Source of the DNA: an uncultured Chitinophagaceae bacterium
Lineage (GTDB): Bacteria > Bacteroidota > Bacteroidia > Chitinophagales > Chitinophagaceae
Direction of reading: 5' to 3'
NCBI GenBank assembly: GCA_937897585.1
Contig: CALCNY010000301.1
Location: forward strand, 1 to 6,840
DNA: 6,840 nucleotides
Shown here: one piece after another, positions 1 through 5,938 of the stretch
How the letters are laid out: every line of letters begins with the position of its first letter
How positions within the stretch are numbered: the stretch's first letter is position 1
Made by a program: the position numbers and the translations under genes
The notes under the pieces: model-generated
The model's input: the letters and a program-made list of their open reading frames with translations, nothing else
Databases searched by the model: none
Told to the model about the DNA's origin: nothing

Positions 1-1175
1 ATTTTATATTCAAGTCTTGCGTTAATTCTGTGGTTGAAATTATCTGCAGTAGCATTGCTGTTTTTTATAGTAGTCAAATTATCTTGAAAAAGCTCGTTGT
101 TGGTTAATGATAAATTGCTGTTATTGCTATTGTTGAAAAAATAACTTGCAGTAATCGTAGTTTTAGGATTCCATTTATCACTATAATTAATACCAATGGC
201 GTTGGTTGTACTGATACCTGTTGCTTGATCTGTAGTAAAGGATTCTGCAGGTCCACCAGGTCCTCTAAAGTTTCCCATAGACATAGGAGAACGTTGATTA
301 CTACTACTTCCCGAAATTCCTAATAAATCCTGTGAACCAAAATTCTGTTGGTTGATGTTATTGAAATTTCCTACAAAAGATAATCTTCTGTCTTTTTTAA
401 AGAAACTGATATTACCACCTGCCGAATATGTTTTATCAGTTCCAACGCCTGCATAAATCCTTCCGAATTGAGCATTACTGATGCCGGCTTTGGTAATGAT
501 ATTAATAGATTTTTGAGAGTTCCCATCGTCTATGCCTGTCAGTTGTGCTTGGTCGCTAAGTCTGTCGAATACCTGAACCTTATCTACTACACTTGCGGGA
601 ATATTTTTTAATGCAGCAGTAGCGTCATCTCCAAAAAAGTCTTTTCCATCAACGGTAACTTTTTTCACTTGTTCGCCATGGGCTGTGATGGTGCCATTTC
701 TATCAATTGAAATACCTGGCATTTTTTTAACCAAATCTTCTGTTGTGGCATCAGGATTTACTTTGTATTGACTCGCGCTGTACTGAGCAGTATCATCTTT
801 CTGACTTACCGCTGGAGCTTTGGCAATGATCGTAATTGTCGAAAGGTCTTTAGTTTCATTTTCTAAATAAACAGTTCCAATATTTTTATTTCCAGTCCCC
901 ATTGTCAACGATATCGATATTTTTTTATAACCAACAGCAGATATCATAATATTGTATTCACCTTCATTCACATTCATGAATTGAAAATTACCTATGCTAT
1001 CTGAAATGGTGTTTTGAAGTACTATATTTTTTTCTTTTGCGATTAATGACAAACTGGCCCTTTTAATGGCAACATTATTTATTTTGTCTGCAATATTTCC
1101 GTTTAAGCTTGACTGTTGTGAATAGCCGACAAAACCGGAGAGTAAAAAGGATAGAAACAACAAAATGGTTTTCAT
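1..1175 (-). CDS. TonB-dependent receptor / outer-membrane beta-barrel protein, N-terminal part
   Basis: About 391 residues read without a stop from ATG at 1175 to the left edge, so the C-terminal barrel is missing. Residues 1-20 are a signal peptide (MKTILLFLSFLLSGFVGYSQ). Residues ~23-105 resemble the carboxypeptidase-regulatory-like beta-sandwich common at the N-terminus of Bacteroidetes receptors (GNFQF...GEYNIMISAVGYKK). Residues ~135-228 are a plug domain with the characteristic pattern DLVKKMPGISID...VKKVTVDGKDFFGDD...ALKNIPA...DKVQVFD; after that, alternating hydrophobic, Asn/Ser-rich strands begin the barrel. The pattern is that of the OMP_b-brl_3 receptor group, which sits in the outer membrane; full members are usually 800-1000 residues. 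The substrate cannot be told from this part. An in-frame ATG at 1196 would add seven residues (MQNKSPI), but the signal peptide favours 1175. The gene is divergent from the DUF5606 gene. Confidence 0.9.
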   Translation of the reverse strand, partial: MKTILLFLSFLLSGFVGYSQQSSLNGNIADKINNVAIKRASLSLIAKEKNIVLQNTISDSIGNFQFMNVNEGEYNIMISAVGYKKISISLTMGTGNKNIGTVYLENETKDLSTITIIAKAPAVSQKDDTAQYSASQYKVNPDATTEDLVKKMPGISIDRNGTITAHGEQVKKVTVDGKDFFGDDATAALKNIPASVVDKVQVFDRLSDQAQLTGIDDGNSQKSINIITKAGISNAQFGRIYAGVGTDKTYSAGGNISFFKKDRRLSFVGNFNNINQQNFGSQDLLGISGSSSNQRSPMSMGNFRGPGGPAESFTTDQATGISTTNAIGINYSDKWNPKTTITASYFFNNSNNSNLSLTNNELFQDNLTTIKNSNATADNFNHRINARLEYK

Positions 1176-1252
1176 AATTGGGGATTTATTTTGCATTTAT
1201 TTAAATAGTAAAGAGTATTTTATTTTGAACTGAAAGAATTATCTTGCGAACT

Positions 1253-1260
1253 CAAATTTA
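1253..1260 (-). promoter_or_regulatory. Candidate -7 element for the TonB receptor gene
   Basis: Reading the minus strand, TAAATTTG matches the Bacteroidetes -7 consensus TAnnTTTG exactly and lies 77 bases before the ATG at 1175. A TTTG lies 16 bases further upstream, shorter than the usual ~19-21 spacing, and would fall inside the start of the divergent DUF5606 gene. The match could be chance in AT-rich DNA. Confidence 0.35.
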
Positions 1261-1268
1261 TTACGATT

Positions 1269-1787
1269 ATGGAGTACAAAAAATTAGTAGCTGTTACCGG
1301 GCTTAGCGGTTTGTTTGAATTGATATCTTCTAAAGCCGATGGCGGATTGGTTCGTTCTTTAGATGACAAAAGTACCAAATTTGTAAGCAACAGAGCGCAC
1401 AGTTTTTCTCATTTGGAAAGCATAGAGATTTATACAACAGGTGAAAATGTAAATCTGGTTGATGTTTTTAATGCTATGAAATCTAGCAGCGAAAATTTAC
1501 CTGAAGCCAATGACCCAAAGTTGGTGAAAGCATATTTTGAAAAAGTTTTTCCTCAAATGGATTTTCAGCGTGTTTATGGTAGCGACATGAAGAAAATGGT
1601 AAAGTGGTTCGAAATTCTTTCCAAAAACAATATTGAAATTAAATTATCTGATGAAGGCAGTGAGGATATGCCTGCTGAACAAGTTGCTGAGAAAAAAACA
1701 GCAGCTGCAGCAAAATCTGCTCCTAAAGCGGCTGCAGTAAAAAATGCACCTGCAAAGAAAATCAACACACCTAGAAAGATGGCTTAA
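1269..1787 (+). CDS. DUF5606 domain-containing protein with Lys/Ala/Pro-rich tail
   Basis: This 172-residue protein is a member of a conserved Bacteroidetes family of unknown function. Residues ~3-50 match the DUF5606 pattern as I know it (KKLVAVTGLSGLFELIS...GGLVRSLDD), a small beta-rich domain. Residues ~55-130 form a second, mostly helical part (VDVFNAMKSS...DPKLVKAYFEKVFPQMDFQRVYGSDMKKMVKWFEIL) typical of the same proteins. Residues ~139-172 are a low-complexity tail of Lys, Ala and Pro ending PRKMA, resembling a histone-H1-like disordered, basic tail. There is no signal peptide or membrane segment, so it is probably cytoplasmic. ATG 1269 is the only sensible start because the conserved domain begins at once. 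It is a single-gene unit followed by a terminator. No function should be assigned; nucleic-acid contact through the tail is only a guess. Confidence 0.88.
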   Translation: MEYKKLVAVTGLSGLFELISSKADGGLVRSLDDKSTKFVSNRAHSFSHLESIEIYTTGENVNLVDVFNAMKSSSENLPEANDPKLVKAYFEKVFPQMDFQRVYGSDMKKMVKWFEILSKNNIEIKLSDEGSEDMPAEQVAEKKTAAAAKSAPKAAAVKNAPAKKINTPRKMA

Positions 1788-1816
1788 CATCTGTCTTCTG
1801 ATTAAAAAAATAAATT

Positions 1817-1836
1817 CCGCCTTGGGCGGTTTTTTT
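1817..1836 (+). terminator. Intrinsic terminator after the DUF5606 gene
   Basis: A perfect five-pair GC stem, CCGCC (1817-1821) and GGCGG (1825-1829) with a TTG loop, is followed at once by seven T (1830-1836). It lies about 30 bases after the DUF5606 stop codon and separates that gene from the peptidase gene downstream. Confidence 0.85.
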
Positions 1837-1915
1837 CTGATATTAATTTAAACATTATTCCCTGGCTTTGGCTTTAAGACCAATACTGGGGAATATTCTT
1901 TTGACAAACTATATT

Positions 1916-3628
1916 ATGACGTACACAGCAGACATTAAAAAAACAGCCCGCCATTACTTACCAACTGAATTCGTAGTTGCCGAATGGAGTAGTTTAGAAC
2001 CTTATTTTAAAGAGTTATTAGAAAGAGATATAACTACTGTTCCTGCTCTCGAAAAATGGTTGGTGGATCAAAGTGAGCTTGAAGCGGCTATCAGTGAAGA
2101 TGCTTGCTGGCGTCAGATAAAAATGACCTGCGATACCCAAAATAAAGAACTAGAAGATTCTTTCAATTTTTTCTGTCTGGAAATTCAACCTCAAATTCAG
2201 CCTTATGCAGATTTGCTGAATAAAAAATTATTGGCTGCTCCTTCACTACATTCTCTTGATGCAAATAAATATTTCACTTATCTGAGAAATGTAAAAAAGA
2301 GCATCGAATTATTTAGAGAAGAGAATATTCCCCTACAAGCTGAAGTTGCGGTATTACAACAACAATACGGGCAAATTACAGGTGCAATGACCATTGATGT
2401 TGATGGTAAAACATACACACTACAACAGGCTGGAAAATTTCTACAAAGTCATTATAGAAAATTAAGAGAAGAAGTTTATCATAAAATTCAACAAAGAAGA
2501 TTGCAGGATAAAGAAAAACTGGATGAGCTTTTTGATAAACTGGTTTCTATAAGAAATAAAACTGCTGTGAACGCAGGCTTTGAAAGTTATATCGATTACA
2601 GATTCAAAGAACTTGGCCGTTTCGATTATCAAAAAGAAGATTGTTTTAAATTTCATGAAGCAGTGAAATTGCATATTCTTCCATTGGTAAATGAAATCTA
2701 TAAAAAGAAAAAAGCAGCACTTGGTGTTGAGCAATTACGTCCATGGGATTTGGAAGCAGAGCCCGAAGGCATTACGCCATTAAGACCATTCAAAACAGGA
2801 GAGGAGTTGCTTCAAAAATCAATCGCATGTTTTCAACAACTCAATCCTTTCTTTGCAGATTGTCTTTCTAAAATGAAAGAAATGAATCATCTTGATTTGG
2901 AAAGCAGACAAGGCAAAGCTCCCGGCGGCTACAATTGCCCGTTAGCTGAAAGTGGTGCGCCTTTCATTTTCATGAATGCAGCCGGACAAATGCATGATGT
3001 CACCACAATGGTACACGAAGGTGGACATGCGGTACATTCATTCTTAGCGCATCATCTCGAACTCAGCGGTTTCAAAGAATATCCAATGGAAATAGCTGAA
3101 GTGGCAAGTATGGCTATGGAATTGTTCAGCATGGATTACTGGAATAGTTTTTTTGATAACAATGAAGATTTACAAAGAGCTAAAGAACATCAACTCGAAA
3201 GGACCATCACCATCTTCCCATGGATTGCGATTATTGATAAATTCCAATATTGGTTGTATCAGCATCCCGTTCATACTCATCAGGAAAGAACTGATGCCTG
3301 GGTTTCAATTTTAAAAGAGTTTACTGATGAAGTGATTGATTTCAGTGGGCTTGACGCTTACAGAAGCAACGCTTGGCAAAGACAATTGCATCTTTATGAA
3401 GTTCCTTTTTACTATATTGAATATGGCATTGCTCAATTAGGCGCTATCGGTATGTGGATGCAATTCAAGAAAAATAAAGAAACAGCCATTCAAAACTATT
3501 GTAATGCCTTAAGCTTGGGCGGTACAAAAACACTTCCTGAGTTGTATGAGGCAGCCGGACTTTCATTCGACTTTTCTCCGGAAAAAATTAAAGTGTTGAT
3601 GGAATTTGTAAAATCAGAAATGGCTTAG
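1916..3628 (+). CDS. M3 family zinc oligoendopeptidase
   Basis: This 570-residue peptidase of the thimet oligopeptidase/PepF clan cleaves short peptides, presumably in the cytoplasm since no signal peptide is present. The zinc site is HEGGH at residues 367-371 (His367 and His371 as ligands, Glu368 as catalytic base), with the third ligand expected to be Glu395 in the AEVAS stretch. Near the C-terminus a His/Tyr cluster (His492, Tyr499, Tyr500, Tyr503 in LHLYEVPFYYIEYG) corresponds to the substrate-binding region of the family. The N-terminal ~170 residues are the usual helical lid. Length is normal for the bacterial short M3 group. I chose ATG 1916 (MTYTADIKK); the frame stays open to a TTG at 1868, but those 16 residues look untranslated. 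The gene end overlaps the convergent Fur-family gene by 4 bases. No Shine-Dalgarno sequence is seen, as is normal in Bacteroidetes. Confidence 0.95.
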   Translation: MTYTADIKKTARHYLPTEFVVAEWSSLEPYFKELLERDITTVPALEKWLVDQSELEAAISEDACWRQIKMTCDTQNKELEDSFNFFCLEIQPQIQPYADLLNKKLLAAPSLHSLDANKYFTYLRNVKKSIELFREENIPLQAEVAVLQQQYGQITGAMTIDVDGKTYTLQQAGKFLQSHYRKLREEVYHKIQQRRLQDKEKLDELFDKLVSIRNKTAVNAGFESYIDYRFKELGRFDYQKEDCFKFHEAVKLHILPLVNEIYKKKKAALGVEQLRPWDLEAEPEGITPLRPFKTGEELLQKSIACFQQLNPFFADCLSKMKEMNHLDLESRQGKAPGGYNCPLAESGAPFIFMNAAGQMHDVTTMVHEGGHAVHSFLAHHLELSGFKEYPMEIAEVASMAMELFSMDYWNSFFDNNEDLQRAKEHQLERTITIFPWIAIIDKFQYWLYQHPVHTHQERTDAWVSILKEFTDEVIDFSGLDAYRSNAWQRQLHLYEVPFYYIEYGIAQLGAIGMWMQFKKNKETAIQNYCNALSLGGTKTLPELYEAAGLSFDFSPEKIKVLMEFVKSEMA

Positions 3629-4041
3629 TTTTTACATTCGTTACATGTTCCTTTCACAATCATTGCGGATTGCAAAGGAACAAATCCTTTTGGAAGTTTA
3701 ACCTGAGGAACGACAACTTCTTCCATACAAACAGTCTTTTCGCAATCAACACAAATAAAATGCACATGCTCATCATGATGATGACCTGCTTCACATTTGT
3801 CTTTACACAATGCATAAAGTATGGTGTTATCAGTGGTAGGAATCTGATGAATAATTCCGTTTTCTGTGAAAGTTTGTAAAGTTCTGTAAACAGTAACTCT
3901 GTCAAAATTGACTGCTGTATTTTTTTCAATATCGGCGTGTGCCAAAGCGCCTTCAGTTTTGAGAAACAATTCAAGAATAATTTTTCTGCTATCGGTGATG
4001 CTTAGACTATTCCTTTTTAATATGTCAAGTGTTTCTTTCAT
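3625..4041 (-). CDS. Fur-family metal-responsive transcriptional repressor (Zur-like candidate)
   Basis: This 138-residue protein has the Fur-superfamily layout. A winged-helix DNA-binding domain covers residues 1-~80, with recognition helix RVTVYRTLQTF at about 48-58. The dimerisation and metal-binding domain follows, with a His-rich cluster (His87-89, Asp90, Glu91, His92, His94) and two Cys pairs, Cys97/Cys100 and Cys133/Cys136, which form the structural zinc site in this family; Cys79, Cys83 and Cys105 are extra. The metal it senses cannot be fixed from sequence. The His-rich cluster and the SCO1 and MerC neighbours fit zinc (Zur-like) or another thiophilic metal at least as well as iron. 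Its ATG shares one base with the SCO1 stop codon (TAATG), so it is translated from the SCO1 message and probably controls its own operon. Its 3' end overlaps the peptidase gene convergently by 4 bases. Confidence 0.93.
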   Translation of the reverse strand: MKETLDILKRNSLSITDSRKIILELFLKTEGALAHADIEKNTAVNFDRVTVYRTLQTFTENGIIHQIPTTDNTILYALCKDKCEAGHHHDEHVHFICVDCEKTVCMEEVVVPQVKLPKGFVPLQSAMIVKGTCNECKN

Positions 4042-4784
4042 TAATTAGGTGTGTTGCTGAATCCGTTGAGAAATCTGGTGTGATCTACTTTTTCTTTCAT
4101 AAGTTCTGGAATGTCAATCATCAGCTTTGTTACTTCATCTTCAATCAATCCATCGTAAATGCCTCTAACCCTTCCGTATCTGTCGACCAAAGCAAAAAAC
4201 TGGGTATGTATAAATTGATTTTCGATTCTTTGAGTGCTGTCAGGTTTTCCATTATCAATCATATAACCTTGGCGCGCCATTTTATATAATTGAGCTTTAT
4301 CACCGGTAAGGAAAAACCATTTTTTATTGTCAGTGATTAATGCGCTGTCATTATTATTTCTCAGTTTATAAGTACCGTCATTGATTTGATACAATTCGCC
4401 AGTCAACATTCTAGATTCGTAATGTTTCAATACATTGACGCTGTCTGTTTCGGGCATGCATGTATGTGAGAGCACAAGAAAATCTGATTCGTCTTTGAAT
4501 TTCTCATAAATTCTTCTCATGTTCACATTCATTTTTGGACAAATGCCTTTGCAACTTGTAAAAAAGAAATCGGCAACATATACTTTGCCTTCTGTCTTCT
4601 GAGAATTCATTATTTTGCCATTTTGGTCGGTAAATGAAAACTCAGGTATTGCAGGGTTGATAACGGCCAGTTTAGCATCGCTGAATTGGTGCTCATTTTT
4701 TATAGCCAAAAAAAACAGAAGTAAAAGCACTCCAAAAAATCCCAGATAGATAAACAGTTTTTTGTTTTTTGTAAAATTTATCAT
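4041..4784 (-). CDS. SCO1/SenC family copper chaperone, membrane-anchored
   Basis: This 247-residue protein of the SCO family binds copper and helps assemble the CuA centre of cytochrome c oxidase, acting at the outer face of the inner membrane. Residues ~10-27 form one N-terminal membrane anchor. The thioredoxin-fold domain follows, with the copper-binding Cys78-x3-Cys82-Pro motif (SCKGICP) and the distal His193 (FIHTQFFALVD), so all three expected ligands are present. The frame stays open upstream to 4988 but that extension overlaps the divergent merC gene and lacks a plausible signal; ATG 4784 puts the anchor at the N-terminus and lies 7 bases after a good -7 promoter element. It is the first gene of an operon with the Fur-family gene (TAATG overlap). 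A purely redox role is an alternative, but the complete ligand set favours copper delivery. Confidence 0.93.
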   Translation of the reverse strand: MINFTKNKKLFIYLGFFGVLLLLFFLAIKNEHQFSDAKLAVINPAIPEFSFTDQNGKIMNSQKTEGKVYVADFFFTSCKGICPKMNVNMRRIYEKFKDESDFLVLSHTCMPETDSVNVLKHYESRMLTGELYQINDGTYKLRNNNDSALITDNKKWFFLTGDKAQLYKMARQGYMIDNGKPDSTQRIENQFIHTQFFALVDRYGRVRGIYDGLIEDEVTKLMIDIPELMKEKVDHTRFLNGFSNTPN

Positions 4785-4794
4785 TGCAGTGCAA
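4784..4794. promoter_or_regulatory. TTGCA-G-TGCAA palindrome over the SCO1 start, candidate operator
   Basis: This is a perfect 11-base odd palindrome. It covers the first base of the SCO1 start codon and the three promoter-distal bases of its -7 element, so a bound protein would block initiation. It shares the TTGCA core with the paired site at 4839-4855. Assignment to the adjacent Fur-family protein is inference only. Confidence 0.4.
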
Positions 4795-4799
4795 AGGTA
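4792..4799 (-). promoter_or_regulatory. -7 promoter element for the SCO1-fur operon
   Basis: On the minus strand, TACCTTTG is an exact TAnnTTTG match. It ends 7 bases before ATG 4784, so transcription would start at or very near the start codon. No clear TTG is found at the -33 distance, where the DNA is an A/T run. Confidence 0.6.
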
Positions 4800-4838
4800 A
4801 TCATCATTGCTATTTTTTTCTTTTAAAAAACTAGAAAG

Positions 4839-4855
4839 TTGCAACGATATTGCAA
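4839..4855. promoter_or_regulatory. Paired TTGCAA half-sites in the merC promoter, candidate operator
   Basis: Two copies of the self-complementary hexamer TTGCAA (4839-4844 and 4850-4855) are separated by five bases. The first contains the -33 TTG and the second lies between -33 and -7, as expected for a repressor site. The hexamer also occurs by chance in coding sequence (3670-3675 and 4549-4554), so it is the pairing and position that matter. A Fur-family repressor is the natural candidate ligand, but this is not shown. Confidence 0.45.
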
Positions 4856-4869
4856 AAGCCATAACTTTG
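4839..4869 (+). promoter_or_regulatory. Bacteroidetes-type promoter for merC-DUF4440
   Basis: TTG at 4839-4841 and TAACTTTG at 4862-4869 are separated by 20 bases, matching the -33/-7 architecture of the Bacteroidetes housekeeping sigma factor. The -7 element ends only 6 bases before ATG 4876, which implies a leaderless or near-leaderless transcript. Confidence 0.72.
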
Positions 4870-4875
4870 TCTGCG

Positions 4876-5262
4876 ATGAATATTAAATTAAACTGGGATG
4901 GGTTGGGCATTGCGACATCTATTTTGTGCGCTATACATTGTGGTCTTTTACCAATATTGTTGCCGGCATTGCCATTATTTGGTATCAATATCGTACATAA
5001 TGCAACTTTCGAATGGGGAATGATAACTCTGGCATTTTTTGTAGGTATTTACTCGCTTTATCATGGATTTAAAAAACATCATCATTCTTATAAACCCATG
5101 ATTATTTTTATTATCGGGTTCGTATTTTTGATTGTCAAGCAATTTTCAATACACGAATTTATTTTTTTGATTTTTGCCGTTCCATTGATCATAACTGCAC
5201 ATATCAATAATTACAGATTGTGCACAAAAAATAAGTGCAATTCTCCTCATCACAAACATTAA
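4876..5262 (+). CDS. MerC domain-containing small membrane protein
   Basis: This 128-residue protein has four predicted membrane helices (about residues 13-33, 47-65, 74-91 and 95-112). The first helix carries Cys18-Ala-Ile-His-Cys22, matching the CxxHC-type signature of the MerC family of mercury/metal transporters in the inner membrane. A His-rich loop (His63, His68-70) and a C-terminal tail with Cys116, Cys121, His125, His126 and His128 add further possible metal ligands. No mer operon partner (MerA, MerR, MerT or MerP) is present. Next to SCO1 and a Fur-family regulator, a role in handling a physiological metal (zinc or copper) is more likely than mercury detoxification; that is inference. 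ATG 4876 is chosen because it follows the promoter directly and starts just before the conserved part; the upstream extension to 4807 would cover the promoter. Confidence 0.85.
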   Translation: MNIKLNWDGLGIATSILCAIHCGLLPILLPALPLFGINIVHNATFEWGMITLAFFVGIYSLYHGFKKHHHSYKPMIIFIIGFVFLIVKQFSIHEFIFLIFAVPLIITAHINNYRLCTKNKCNSPHHKH

Positions 5263-5696
5263 TGGATATGCGTAAATTTCTCTTCACAATAGTTATTTTG
5301 TTGTTGGTTTTGTCATCTTTAAATGCTCAATCGAAAACTGAAAAGAAAATAATCAATTTGTTGCATCAACAAGATGAATCCTGGAACAAAGGAGATATTG
5401 AAAGTTTCATGACAACATACTGGAGTAACGATTCTTTGATGTTTATCGGAAAATCAGGAGTTACGTATGGTTGGAAGAATACGATGAATAATTATAAAAA
5501 AGGTTACCCGAATAAGGATGAAATGGGTAAATTAAACTTCAATCTCATACAGATAAAAAAACTATCCCGAAAATATTATCATGTAACTGGTAAGTGGCAT
5601 CTTACAAGAACTGTAGGGGATTTACAAGGCCATTTCACTTTGTTGGTGAAAAAGATAAAAGGGAAGTGGCTGATTATTTCAGACCACAGCAGTTAA
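5262..5696 (+). CDS. Exported SnoaL-like/DUF4440 (NTF2-fold) protein
   Basis: This 144-residue protein has a signal peptide (residues ~4-22, hydrophobic core then SLNA before Gln23) and a mature part with the NTF2-like cone-fold pattern of DUF4440/SnoaL proteins: a first helix with HQQDESWNKGDIESFMTTYW, then SNDSLMFIG, and later beta strands ending KGKWLIISDHSS. Such domains bind small ligands or act as simple enzymes; no specific reaction can be named here. Export to the periplasm or beyond is likely. The start at 5262 overlaps the merC stop (TAATG) and suggests translational coupling; ATG 5268 (MRKFLF), two codons on, is a possible alternative. The gene ends directly against the convergent small membrane protein gene with no gap. 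Confidence 0.85.
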   Translation: MDMRKFLFTIVILLLVLSSLNAQSKTEKKIINLLHQQDESWNKGDIESFMTTYWSNDSLMFIGKSGVTYGWKNTMNNYKKGYPNKDEMGKLNFNLIQIKKLSRKYYHVTGKWHLTRTVGDLQGHFTLLVKKIKGKWLIISDHSS

Positions 5697-5915
5697 TTAT
5701 AATTTCCAGGTTTTCTTTAAATGTTTGAGTAAAAATAACAGTGAGCCTGTGAAAAAAATATAATAAACAATATTGGTCCAATTGGGTTTGCCTTCAAAAA
5801 ATCCATAGCCCATATAAATACCTACGAACACATTAATCATCATCCATAACAATACTTTTGAAATAGTATTGACGATTAATACCAGAAAATCCCTTGTCTC
5901 ATTTTCCATTGCCAT
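5697..5915 (-). CDS. Small two-helix membrane protein, unknown function
   Basis: This 72-residue protein has two hydrophobic segments (about residues 16-38 and 46-64) joined by a short loop with GFFEGKPNW, and a basic C-terminus (KHLKKTWKL) that would be cytoplasmic, placing both ends inside the cell. I do not assign a function; similar small proteins are, to my recollection, found in Chitinophagaceae. The start could be 5915 (MAMENE) or 5909 (MENE). It follows the lysozyme reading frame by 23 bases on the same strand, so it probably belongs to the same transcript. Its stop codon abuts the stop of the convergent DUF4440-type gene. Base composition and codon use match the Bacteroidetes part of the window. 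Confidence 0.72.
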   Translation of the reverse strand: MAMENETRDFLVLIVNTISKVLLWMMINVFVGIYMGYGFFEGKPNWTNIVYYIFFTGSLLFLLKHLKKTWKL

Positions 5916-5938
5916 GTATGTAAGATAATACAGATGAA

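Noticed and set aside
1574..1768. Minus-strand Ala/Phe-rich open frame opposite the DUF5606 tail
   Set aside because: It is the reverse-complement artefact of the Lys/Ala-rich tail codons.
1868..1915. N-terminal extension of the M3 peptidase from a TTG codon
   Set aside because: The 16 extra residues (LRPILGNILL...) lie before MTYTADIKK, where the family-like sequence begins, and ATG 1916 is the better start.
2462..2734. Open frame on the minus strand inside the peptidase gene
   Set aside because: It is a shadow of a clearly conserved gene with no recognisable protein features of its own.
3660..3974. Open frames on both strands inside the Fur-family gene
   Set aside because: The real frame has the complete Fur motifs; the others have random composition.
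4029..4289. Plus-strand open frame across the fur/SCO1 boundary
   Set aside because: It lies antisense to two well-supported genes and shows no family resemblance or promoter.
4807..4875. N-terminal extension of merC
   Set aside because: It covers the -33/-7 promoter and the start lies far before the conserved MerC sequence.
4785..4988. N-terminal extension of SCO1 to an ATG at 4988
   Set aside because: It would overlap divergent merC coding sequence and the promoter, and would bury the membrane anchor; ATG 4784 fits the SCO family layout.
5235..5261. N-terminal extension of the DUF4440-type protein inside merC
   Set aside because: It would put nine polar residues before the signal peptide; the coupled ATG at 5262 is more plausible.
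4876..5262. Mercury-resistance (mer) operon
   Set aside because: Only a MerC-like protein is present; there is no MerR, MerT, MerP or MerA in the window.
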